The notes below the pieces were generated by a model. The model saw only the letters and a program-made list of their open reading frames with translations. It was not told the origin of the DNA and ran no database searches. Positions 1-11,600 of a stretch of 64,000 nt of DNA are shown here, piece by piece. Origin of the DNA: Argopecten irradians (Eukaryota > Mollusca > Bivalvia > Pectinida > Pectinidae); the NCBI RefSeq assembly GCF_041381155.1, contig NC_091142.1, forward strand, positions 29,215,963 to 29,279,962, read 5' to 3'. Every line of letters begins with the position of its first letter. Positions within the stretch are counted from its first letter, which is position 1. A program made the position numbers and the translations under genes.

Positions 1-44
1 AGTAGCGTACTATTTTGTCATGTTGTGCTGTGGTTCAATTTCAG

Positions 45-3000
45 GGAACCTTGGTTACATCCCGACTTTTTATTCAACATGTCACCAAGTGGAAAAGAGT
101 ATATCAAATATGCACAGTTTGTCCATGATTTCGACGAAAGAGTGATCAACGAAAGAAAACAAGCTTTGGTATGTTCAATAGTGCATTTAAAATAGCCAGC
201 AACTGCTGGACGATGTCACTCAAACAAATGATCATGAGATCATTGGAAATGAATGGCTTGTGTATACATCACTTGCTATTTATATAGATATTGGTATGTT
301 AGCAAATCGGCCTTAAGAAACAAAAAACCTAGATTTACTTTTCATGCGGAAATGCAGTGGAATATGTAACCTCTTAACGTGGTTATTTGTGTTGATAATG
401 AATTATTATTATATTAATATGTGTATGTTGGTTTATGATGAACACAGCAAGAGTGCAACGCATGTTTTACATACGTTTGAAAGATGCTCCACCGCCGACA
501 AAGCATAAATGATATTCCTCAGGTGAACAATGATTGGTGTTTGATCGTGTATATATATATTTCTAATTAACACAAAAATAATATAAAATAATATATTTCG
601 CCTTTGGTGCATGCGCAATCCGTACTTCCTTCCATATAGGATATAGTGGCACGGAATTTTTTCGGGATGCAATTAATTATTTTTCATATTTTTAACTTGA
701 AGTAAAATTAGAAGCTCAAACTTTTCAATGGTGGTAATGGTGTAAAGTAAGTAACTTTTGTAACTGAAGAAAAATACTAAATCGTCTGCTCCTGTTTTTG
801 ATAGTGAAAAAATACCATTTGTCAGCGGTGGAGCATCTTTAAAACATGCGTTTTACGTATGTTTTGGCCACCATGCGTAAAACGTACGTTTGAACAAAAC
901 ATGCGTTAAACGTATGTTTAACATATGTTTTACATACGTTTGTTTTCCACCACATGTAAAACGGACGTCTGTTAAAATAACCCTACTAGTTACACGTAAA
1001 ACATTAGTTTTATCAATGTTATTGAAGACCTGCAATGTTTTTTTTTTTTTTTTTAATGATACTCCAATATGCAAATACATGTTTAATAGCCTCTATGGTT
1101 TGGTTCCATTTTATCTATATATGTCTTCTATCAACTTATAGTGAACCTCATATTAGCCTCATAATAGAATAAAGCAGCTTCAATATCGTATGATAATACA
1201 TGTAGGTCTACAATTATATGTACATCTACTGATTGTGAACAGAAGCAAAACCGCTAATGTGGATTCCGTCTTTTAAATTTTGATTTTAACAGTTCTGAAG
1301 ACTAATGCTCTAAATACATATGATCAATATCAGCTGACCAGCGCTTCATGATGTACAATGTAGTAGGTCTACAACTGCTGTTTGATCATCCTCGATACCA
1401 TAGCTCGGTGAAACAATAATAGGTTTCCCTACTTTATAGTAGTACTTTATAGGTTATTGTATGTTTTCAAAACCAGAAGCAGACACCTGTGCTATAGCAT
1501 GACAGATTCTAATGGCCGGACAAACTTTATTCCGGAAATCTTTATTTATTGTATATTCATAGAATACGGTTTAAATGTTATTCTGAGATCCTGTGTAAAC
1601 ATCTGAAGTTTCTTACTTGATTTCTGGACTCTATGAGCCAGAATTTGAAAACAATTGAACATTGGGCACAACTTCAGTAAACATGTTAGCCTTTAAAATG
1701 TAAGTGATAAAGTGACGTTAAGGACAAATTGATGTAGGAAAAATAAAATCATCCTAAGATTATGAAATTTATCAATGTAGTAACTCGTTTGTAAATACAA
1801 CATACTATGTATGAAAAAAATATCAGTCATTGGACAGGAACCGAAAATACAAATAAAATGGAATTAAACATTACTTGACAAATATATGGTGCAACTTCAA
1901 AGACAATGTACATGTACATAAAAAACAAAAAAAAAGTGGATTTTGTAATAGGATCAACGTACGTACGTTTTACATGCGTGGTCCTCAACATGCATTTTAC
2001 ATGCGTTTTAAAACGTACGTAAAACGTGTATGCACTTTTTCCTGTGTACTAATGAATGTATGCGTTAACAGTTGAACGACACATCCACGTTGACAAAGCG
2101 TCGTCGGGACTTCCTGGACATTCTGCTGACCGCTCGAGATGAGAACGGTCAAGGACTGACCGACCGTGAGGTCAGGGATGAAGTGGACACTTTTCTCTTT
2201 GAAGGTAATTACCAACAAGTCAACTTACAGCACATGTACCTTTTAAATATCTTTTAAATAAGTAATTTTATTATTCATTTGTGATGTACAAGATACGTTA
2301 ATTTGTCATTGTAACTAATGTAATATTAATATGGAACATTTTATATAAGGCCATGACACAACAGCTTCTTCTCTGAGTTGGGCAATCCATGCGTTATCAA
2401 AGAACCTGGATGAGCAGCAAAAGGTTTATGAGGAAGTGAAGATAGTCCTAGGTAACAGGACTGAAGTCACTTGGTAAATATCTTTATATTAGAAATAGAC
2501 AAACATGCTTATACTAGAAATTCTTCGAGAACAATGATTATATTTGGAATGTAAAAACTAAACATTAAAGAAAAAATCACAGTCCATTTTCCAATTTGCG
2601 GATAACCCAAGAATAAGCTAAATTGTTCTTCGGTGTTTAGCCTTAAATGAAATGAAAATCATAATGTTGTTAATACTTTTCACATTTGCTCAACATATGC
2701 TAAAATAAATATTCTATTTTAGTAACCATTTTGTACAAATATACATTTTACTCTCGACGATTTACTTTATCTCGAATACTTTTCTTTTATTTTTGCAGGT
2801 CTGACACAAAGGAATTTTCCCGCCTTACCTTATTCCTAAAGGAGTCAATGCGCATGTCCTCCCCAGTGTCCTCTGTCGGCAGAATCACTACACAAGAACT
2901 GGACTTTGACGGCCTAAAGATTCCCGCCAATATGGAGGTATACGTACTAATACACGCTCTAAATAACCGGACGGACATATGGGGCGACCCTAAGGTATGT

Positions 3001-4444
3001 AATGCATTGCTTACTTGATAAAAAATTCAATCTGGTGAAATGCGTATGTTTACAAACTGAAGATCGAGTAGGAGCGATAGGTTATTGCCATGAGACCGAG
3101 ACTTCCTATTTCATCAGATTAAATTTCCGATTATGGAATCACGATTGGGAATAAGCAACAGACAATGTCTATTTTAGACTTCACTTGGGAACTACATGTA
3201 TAACAGTGCAAAACCTAACATCCACAACTAGAAAACACTAGTATCGCATTGATTAAAATGACAAAACAATTTCAGAGAATATCAAGCTCAAAATAAATCA
3301 TAAAACTTTTGTCAGACAGTTATTCACAGTTTCTTAAAAATTTTTTTATATTTCATCAAACAAGGTTTTCAGTATAACAATGAATGAGAAAACAAATGTT
3401 TTGATTTCGAATTTTCCATGAACGTAGCAAATTCTTATCAAGGTATCAGAAACTAACATGATTTTAATTTCCAGGTTTTCCGACCTGACAGATTTTTGGA
3501 GGAGCCAGAAAAAGATCCGTACAGTTACGTCCCTTTCTCTGCCGGGACAAGGTATGATCATTTGTTTGGATTGAAATGTTTTATGAACAGATGCTATACC
3601 TTTTTATAATATCCGAGATTTCGGGTGTTATATCGACAACTTTGCCTTGAAATAGCGACTTATACGTGGAGATCTGGAGATAAGATACCAGACACCTTTA
3701 CAACTTAGATATCCCTCGTCCTTTCACGCTAATACCGTTACGAAAACAAAGTTTTATGTCATGTCTATCTCAGCATCCAACATCCGACTATTCACTTTTT
3801 GGTAACAATGTGCGTCCTTCTTGTGGTTAAATCCAGGTACTGACCCCATAAATTGATGGTTTATGTGTTATGGGAACTGCTTCCCCCTAACCCCAACCCC
3901 CCTTCCTTCACCCAATCGTTATACATGACTATGTCACCTGATATGTCATACAACAGACTCACAAACAAATAGATACGTGATACATATATTATTTTTTCTT
4001 TGAAACTGAATTAATGCGACAAATTTTGCATTTAAGCATTTAAATCAGTCTAAAGAGAAGTTAGAAATCCAGCTTATTTTTGGTAATTACAGAAATTGCA
4101 TAGGCCAACATTTCGCCCTTGATGAACAAAAAGTCGCCCTCGCCAAACTAGTTCAAAGGTAAACATTCTATGACTTAGCTACTTTATATAACAATTATGT
4201 CTGTCCATTTTGAAACATTTTCTGGAAAAAACGATTTCGTAGTGTTGTGTCTTTAAATGAAAATTTAAAAAATAATATGCTGATATTCTCCATAAACTCT
4301 TCCATTGAAAATAGTGTAATAAGACCGTGTTCCCATTGCAGATTTAAAGTATTACCTGACCCCGACCACGAACCGGAGCCAAACCCCGATCTGGTCATGC
4401 GCTCTAATAACGGAATACGAATAAAACTGGAAAAGAGATCGTAA
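45..4444 (+). CDS. Cytochrome P450, CYP4 family (CYP4F-like), 3' half; 5' end outside window
   Basis: Heme-thiolate monooxygenase, CYP4 clan (family role: omega-hydroxylation of fatty acids and eicosanoids at the ER membrane). Exons: 45-168, 2072-2204, 2350-2473, 2799-2994, 3475-3551, 4093-4158, 4342-4444. All junctions are AG/GT and phases agree, giving 273 C-terminal residues. Motifs in order: a segment starting EPWLHPDF in the first exon; [13 protein letters not shown]; the I-helix FLFEGHDTT; the K-helix ExxR in KESMR; PFSAGTRNCIGQ with the heme-ligand Cys split over the exons at 3551/4093; C-terminus RIKLEKRS. The Glu of FEGHDTT (2201-2203) is the residue that links heme covalently in many CYP4 enzymes. 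The first exon starts with one nucleotide of a codon begun upstream, so the N-terminal half lies left of base 1. No frame lesion is seen. Introns match the minus-strand paralogue at 8525-25783. Confidence 0.93.
456..1010. repeat. MITE-like TIR element inserted in a repeat of ACGT-rich words (intron)
   Basis: About 482-840 is bounded by inverted ends: AGATGCTCCACCGCCGACAA on the left and, on the right, the complement of the same word (TTGTCAGCGGTGGAGCATCT). Both sides (456-479 and 845-1010) hold imperfect copies of words such as ACATGCGTTTTACGTACGTT. The same words recur at 1957-2035 just before the next exon. No coding capacity is visible, so this looks like a non-autonomous DNA element. Confidence 0.6.
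1957..2035. repeat. Second cluster of ACGTACGTTTTACATGCG-type words
   Basis: Imperfect short repeats of the words seen at 845-1010. The cluster ends about 35 bases before the acceptor of the CYP4 exon at 2072. Confidence 0.5.
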
Positions 4445-5489
4445 TATTGCTGATATAGATAGCAATCCTGTTATAGGTGTCAGGACATAGACCTATATTC
4501 ACGATGCAAATCGCCCTGCAGTTGTGTGTATTTAGACATTTTGCATATGATCATTTTTTTTAATCATTGAACGTCTTTCATATTTCATGTTGAATTTGCT
4601 TCAGTTGGAATTCATGTGGGTTATGCTTATATTTACATTTGGTTACAATTATACAATGGAATCCCAAGGGATTTTGCATTTATGATGAATAAATCTTTCG
4701 TTATCGTCAAGGATGAACATCCATTTAAACAGCTATTTTTTCGTGATCGTTGGCACGACGATTGTGACGTCACAATAATAATGACGTTATGATAAGCGGC
4801 TGTAGTTCATAGTTTGTATGAATGCAAACTGCGCTTGGTAAAATAACATAGTAGAACTGCAGTGAAAATATAAATATAAAGGGACATACTTACATAACCA
4901 TTATATATATATATATAATAAATATCATACTATTTGTAGTAATATATTCTTCCTTTATATGATTTAAAGTCACTGTGTTCGTAAAAGTTTCATGTGCAAA
5001 AATATCTCGATTCCATGTTTGTGTTTTGTCATTTTGGGAAATTCATAAAAGCACAACCATCAGCAATAATCGGGTTGAAGGTTACGGAATCACCCTTCGG
5101 GTCGCAATTTCGTTTTCACGTCCTCGTCCTCCAGCTAGGAGAAGAATATATTTATTAAGGATACAAATGTTCTGTTAAACATATTTACTAAATGTATGTA
5201 GCGGCCACAATCAAAATGCGGATTCTTGATACATGTATATAATTACGGTAGCATGTCAAAGATAAATACTATACGATCGTATACCTGGAGGAAGAGAGAA
5301 AGCGATATAATATCTCAGCACTTATAACACACATCGCGTACGATATTCACTTGGCGGTAAAGTTGTAAATGTCTTTCATGTCACACGTACACGACCATGA
5401 CAACCAAACCAAATGAAATATGTTACTGACGACAGAAAGTCAAATAATACGTATTACGTAGAATGTTTGATTGGTTTGATGAGTGGTGA
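4445..5489. other. 3' flank of the CYP4 gene, no gene seen
   Basis: AT-rich sequence holding the presumed 3' UTR, a short (TA)n run near 4902-4918 and no open frame with recognisable similarity. Confidence 0.5.
4688..4693 (+). promoter_or_regulatory. Candidate polyadenylation signal of the first CYP4 gene
   Basis: AATAAA lies 244 bases after the TAA stop at 4442-4444, and it is the first canonical signal I see downstream. Use as the cleavage signal is inferred. Confidence 0.5.
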
Positions 5490-5700
5490 ATTTAACATCC
5501 TATTAACAACCAGGGCATTGTACGATGTGCTAAGTTTAAAATATGGGTGAAGGAAAACATTGAGAAAACCGTCAACCAGCGGTCAGTATCTGGCAACTAC
5601 TTCACATATTGTGATTCGAACTCGACCACTCGGTCAATGTCATCCAGGAATAAGGTATCTAGTGGTAGAATACCCGACGCCAATTCACACACCCACTACG
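5490..5700 (-). mobile_element. Degenerate tRNA-derived SINE (copy D)
   Basis: Relic of the family seen well preserved at 47919-48133. Recognisable pieces are the tail word TTTAACATCCTATTAACAAC near 5495, ACCAGCGGTCAGTA, CTGGCAACT, and a B-box-like GTGATTCGAACTCG (complement of GGTTCGAATCC). The tRNA-sense strand is minus. It has no A box that I can identify. Confidence 0.6.
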
Positions 5701-5749
5701 ACCCAGAAAGGGAAGTCTATTGAGCATAATTTTGCCACCATCACACGAC

Positions 5750-7950
5750 AGTAGCAAATGTTGAAATTCCTCGTATCACCGATATCGAAACTAATCTTGA
5801 AGAAGTGTGTAATATTTTTAAATTCTTGAACACAAATAAATCAACTGGTCCTGACGGCATAGCCAATTTTATATTGAAACATTGTTCAGAATTACTGTGT
5901 CAAATCTGGTCTCATATTTTTAATATTTCCCTTAGATCGGGTTGCTTTCCAACCATATGGAAAACAGCCCGGGTGTGTCCTATCCACAAGAAAAGCACCA
6001 AACAAGACGTGACAAATTACCGTCCTATATCACTCTTATCAAATATCTCAAAATGTCTCGAAAAAATAGTCTATAAACGCATTTATAACTTTCTCGTGGT
6101 AAACAATCTTCCCATTAAGGAAAATTCTGGTTTAAAAAACGATTCTACAATTAACCAATTATTAAAGATTACTAACAAAATTTACAAAAGTATTGAAGAC
6201 GGAAAATATGTATGTTCCGTGTTTTCGGACGTTTCCAAGGCATTTGATAAGGTACATGACATGAAGCTCTTATATATAAACTAGAGAATATTGGTATTGA
6301 AGGAATGGTACTTAATTGGCTTAAAAGCTATCTTAAAAATAGAAATCAATTTGTTGTTTTAAATGGTCAATCATCAGAACGCAGGTAAACCATATCTGGT
6401 GTCCCACAGGGCTCTATACTTGGCCCTTGACTATTTTTGATATATGTTAATGACATTAATGTAGGGATTCTTTCGGATATCAATTTATTTGCAGACGACA
6501 CTTCTCTCTTTTCAGAAATTAATAGTTAAATAATGATCTTTCTACTCTCTCAAATTAGACAAAACGTTGGTTAGTAACTTAGAACTTGTCATACTCACCA
6601 AAAAGCGCACTCTAAACAACCCTGATCTTCAGCTCAATAATATTACTATCAATCACATCAACACACACAAACATCTTGGCATATCATTATCTGGAAACCT
6701 AAGCTAGCATGTGCATATATCTGATATTGTAGCAAAGGCTAATAAAATATTAAACATATTACAGTCATTATCGTACATAATACCACGTGTCGGTCTTGAA
6801 AAGCTATATAAATCTATAAGATCTATCCTGGAATATGGTTGTATTCTATCTGATAACTGCAATCAGCATGAATCCGACCTTATTGAAAGTGTCCAGCGAC
6901 GGGCTGCTCTAATCATCTGTACAGGGGGGGGGGGGGGGGTTAAGATAACAAAATATACAAAACTTTTAACTGAGCTTGGCTTGGAGCTACTAAGTGATAG
7001 AAGGAAGTATTTTAGACTTAAAATGTTATTTAAAATTAAACATGATCTCGCTCCTCCATATTTGAAATCGCTCTGTCCACTCCTTTCACATCGCACTCCA
7101 AACTACAATTTCAGAAATTCTAATACACTACTTCCAGTTCCTTCCAAAAAAACATTCTATCACCAATCTTTCTTTCCAAAAACTATTAGAGACTGGAACA
7201 ATCTTCCCGAACACATAAGGAATAAACCCATTCTTAACTCTTTTTTCACAAGCCCTATCAAAACTTTTGACTACAAAATCAAATCCACTAAATACGTATG
7301 GGCATGGAAAAGGTAAAATCAATCAATGTAGATTAAGAATGGGCCTCAGTGCCCTAAACAAACATAGATTTTCTTACAAATTGACACCAAATAAATATTG
7401 TGATTTCTGTGTAGACTCTCCTGAGGATGAAAAACACTTCTTTTTATTATGTCCTAGATTTATAATCCCACGTACAAAACTAATTCAAAATACTTGTAAA
7501 GAGCTGGCTCCAAATGTCAATCCTGACCTTATCATTAATCTCATACCTGATATCTTTGTCAAAATTTTATTGCATGGCTCTGAAGATAATACCGATTCAT
7601 CAAACAAAATTATTTTTGATTCCGTTTTCGAATATATCATCGACTCCAAAAGATTCTAAATAATTATTTCTTTACACTCCAATTCCCCTCCCACCTGCAT
7701 CTGCATCGCTCTCTCCCCCTCCTTCGCCTGTCTCTCTCTCTAAGTCTCACTCTCTTCTCTCTAGATTTCTTTCTCCCTCTTCCCTCTCTCTCTTTTATTT
7801 GTCATGGAATGTTGGTGTGAGTGAGAGTATGTGCGTTATTCTAATGTATTGTCATGTATATATTGTATTGTCATATGTGTCGAGGAGAGCATCTAGTAGC
7901 CCTAGGGCTGTATGCAATCCTCGTTAAAGAAATAAAGAATTAGAACGACA
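5750..7950 (+). pseudogene. Non-LTR retrotransposon (LINE) relic, reverse transcriptase and C-terminal region
   Basis: A 5'-truncated LINE with no endonuclease domain. From 5760 it encodes RT motifs in order: NKSTGPDGI; NYRPISLLSN; SDVSKAFDKV (motif A Asp); at about 6395-6425 SGVPQGSILGP; FADD at 6488-6499 (catalytic motif C). Stop codons and frame changes break it near 6281, 6387, 6429 and 6526. A second open stretch (6711-7316) holds the typical LINE thumb/connection text with FYHQSFFPKTIRDWN. A third, overlapping frame (7267-7659) holds the C-terminal zinc-knuckle-like CDFC...EDEKHFFLLCP. A run of 15 G (6926-6940) may be a sequencing weak point. The tail is CT-rich and ends in AATAAAG-type repeats near 7935. 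Not functional. Confidence 0.85.
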
Positions 7951-8524
7951 GTTACTACTCGGTGAAGATGTTGAAGTACTTGAGTATCAGTCCCTTATAT
8001 CACATGATAACTAGAAGAATATTGGAGATTGCGACTCATTCTAAGAGAACTGGTGGCAGAATGGCCTCTTTCACTGCGATCTAAAGATGGATGAAAAATA
8101 GCAGACTGTCGGATACATCTACAAAACGACTAAGACACTCGAATCTAGAGAATTAGTGGCTGGATGTCGGGCAACCATACTACACCTTTTGCTTTTAGTG
8201 GTACAAAATGTAGAAGGCGAGTGGTAAAGTGTATTATGGAATGGTTTACCTTAAATCAGAGTGCATTTTATAGTACCTGTAGCATTAATTCAAGGTAAAG
8301 TGTGTTATGGAATGGTTTACCTTAAATCAGAGTGCATTCTACTGTACCTGTAGCATTAATTCAAAGCGACAAGAATGACTATAATATTTCTTTTACAAAC
8401 TACACACTTCTTTTTATTTATTATCACACACAATTATATATTTTTCAAATAAAAATTCTAATAAGACCGTCATTCACCGTCGACCGTACACGTATTAACC
8501 CGCATGTTACGTAAATGATCATCT
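7951..8524. other. Intergenic gap between convergent P450 genes, with a 71-bp tandem duplication
   Basis: Two copies of a 71-bp unit starting GGTAAAGTGT lie head-to-tail at 8223-8293 and 8294-8364, differing at a few bases. Otherwise no gene is seen. On the minus strand this includes the presumed 3' UTR of the second P450 gene. Confidence 0.6.
8413..8422 (-). promoter_or_regulatory. Candidate overlapping polyadenylation signals of the second CYP4 gene
   Basis: TTTATT at 8413-8418 and 8417-8422 reads AATAAA twice on the minus strand, about 105 bases after the TGA stop. Confidence 0.5.
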
Positions 8525-8627
8525 TCACTGTCGTTTTTCGAGTTTCACCCACACGCCACTTTTAGAGCGAAGAACTGCTTCTTCACGAGGAATAGTCTCG
8601 TGATCCAAGTCAGGGAGGATCTTGAAC
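8525..8627 (-). CDS. CYP4 gene 2, exon 12 (C-terminus)
   Basis: 103 nt as in the paralogue. Encodes FKILPDLDHETIPREEAVLR and then SKSGVWVKLEKRQ followed by TGA at 8527-8525. Acceptor ACTTACAG|GTT. Confidence 0.88.
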
Positions 8628-11600
8628 CTGTAAGTGAATAGGAACGACGAAATGAAACGTTCCGTATAATAACTAGTATGAATTATCCAAATTTTTTTTA
8701 CAGTATAACAATTCTTAATAATGATAAATAAGCAATAAAGTCATAAGTATTATTTCAAATAAGATATGCATGTCATGCTACTGCTTTTACAAATGGATGA
8801 ATTGCGTCTGATTTTTGCTACAATAAGATTATTTATTCTATGGCATAAACGAAAATGAAATTAATTGATTCAAACAAGACTTTTTTTTATCTATTATTCT
8901 AGCAATAATAAATATTTCTCGTAATATGAAAAGAATCATCGACTTACGAAATATGCAACTTATAACTAGGGCAATAGGAAGGTTTGCTATCATTTTAGTC
9001 TAAATAGTTTATAATTTGATTAAAATCATTATGCATACCAATTTTATCTTCTTTTTCTGACAATAGATACATAAACGTGTATTTTCACATTATTGTGACT
9101 TACTTTTGGATGATCTTTGCCATTGCCACCTTTAATTCAGCCATCGCAAAGTTTTGCCCAATGCAGTTTCTGTTAAACAATGAAGAAACATGGGTCAAAG
9201 AAGTAATATCAACGGTATCAACAGGCTCTTAGAAACGTCAGCTGGATACAGATTACTTAAAATAGTAAATATGGGACAAAGAAGTAGTCCTAACCGTCTG
9301 GACAAAACATTTGTCAAATTTGTCAAATTTTAACGTTCCTTAATAAAAAGGCACATCAAACAAACGCACTAACTATAGAAACTGTGAGAAGACACTTACC
9401 ATAATAATGTTTAACCCAATGAACCCCGAGGGACGCTATCATGGAAACAGTTTATTAAGATAGAAATATTAAGAGCCTACATTGTGTATTTTCAACAAAT
9501 AAAAAGGATAACTTGGCCATTTCATTGTCAATAATCCTAGGAGCATTCCATGTATCCGAAAAAAAGGATCAAAGAGATTTTGGGATCAAAGAGGTTCAGT
9601 CCCATTCGTCAACGACGATTCTTAATAAAACTGACAAATCCATCTGAATACAAAGCCACTTATTTTTATACTTAAAAAATTGAAAGAGATTAACTAAGAA
9701 TAATATCAAAATGGAAAAAGTTAACTGTCCAAAGTCCTTTATAACGAGTTTTACTTGAGTGACATTTGTTGCACATTACCTCGGACCAGCGGAAAACGGT
9801 ACGAAGCTGAAGGCGTCTATGTCCGATTTTCCGGAAAATCTTTCTGGACGAAAGTTCTGAAACAATACATTGATATTTATATACACAATACCCACTAAAC
9901 TGAAACGACTATATGTATGACAAATATCACCCATGTAACATTTCATGTGTTTCAAAAATGCCTATATTCCATTAATTTAAAACTAATTAGTTTTGTATGC
10001 CTATAAATCACTTCTTAGGTATAGTTGGAGATACCTTATAATTAGTTACTAAAAAATGTTGATGCACCCGTCCTAACCTAAGATATTGAGCCAGAAGTCA
10101 GGGAATTGTGTGGTGCAAGCTGCTATGGTAAATATTTATTTTCTCGAATGAGTTCGACTGCGAAGACAATTTATAAAGTATTTATTTATTTTGGACGTTA
10201 AATTTATGAAATGTCAGATGACCCGTTTACCTCTAATGAAAACGTTTCCAATTAAAGATAGGTATCATAATATATCGCTTAGTTTATAAAACACTTTATA
10301 TTCTGTATTTAAATAATGACGTCATAACGGGTATTTAATCGCAATTTGCAAATACGTATGGAAGCATTGTGGAAAAGATATAAAGATACGCAACGTATTT
10401 AAAATTAGAAGTAATCCGCTCACTACGTATCAACAGGCTCTTAGAAACGTCAGCTGGATACAGATTACTTAAAATAGTAAATATGGGACAAAGAAGTAGT
10501 CCTAACCGTCTGGACAAAACATTTGTCAAATTTTAAAGGTAGTATGTTCCTTAATAAAAAGGCACATCAAACAAACGCACTAACTATAGAAACTGTGAGA
10601 AGACACTTACCATAATAATGTTTAACCCAATGAACCCCGAGGGACGCTATCATGGAAACAGTTTATTAAGATAGAAATATTAAGAGCCTACATTGTGTAT
10701 TTTCAACAAATAAAAAGGGATAACTTGGCCATTTCATTGTCAATAATCTTAGGAGCATTCCATGTATCCGAAAAAAGGATCAAAGAAATTTTGGGATCAA
10801 AGAGGTTCAGTCCCATTCGTCAACGACGATTCTTAATAAAACTGACAAATCCATCTGAATACAAAGCCACTTATTTTTATACTTAAAAAATTGAAAGAGA
10901 TTAACTAAGAATAATATCAAAATGGAAAAAGTTAACTGTCCAAAGTCCTTTATAACGAGTTTTACTTGAGTGACATTTGTTGCACATTACCTCGGACCAG
11001 CGGAAAACGGTACGAAGCTGAAGGCGTCTATGTCCGATTTTCCGGAAAATCTTTCTGGACGAAAGTTCTGAAACAATACATTGATATTTATATACACAAT
11101 ACCCACTAAACTGAAACGACTATATGTATGACAAATATCACCCATGTAACATTTCATGTGTTTCAAAAATGCCTATATTCCATTAATTTAAAACTAATTA
11201 GTTTTGTATGCCTATAAATCACTTCTTAGGTATAGTTGAAGATAACTTATAATTAGTTACTAAAACATGTTGATGCACCCGTCCTAACCTAAGATATTGA
11301 GCCAGAAGTCAGGGAATTGTGTGGTGCAAGCTGCTATGGTAAATATTTATTTTCTCGAATGTGTTCGACTGCGAAGACAATTTATAATGTATTTATTTAT
11401 TTTGGACGTTAAATTTATGAAATGTCAGATGACCCGTTTACCTCTAATGAAAACGTTTCCAATTAAAGATAGGTATCATAATATATCGCTTAGTTTATAA
11501 AACACTTTATATTCTGTATTTAAATAATGACGTCATAACGGGTATTTACTCGCAATTTGCAAATACGTATGGAACCATTGTGAAAAAAATAAAATAATAA

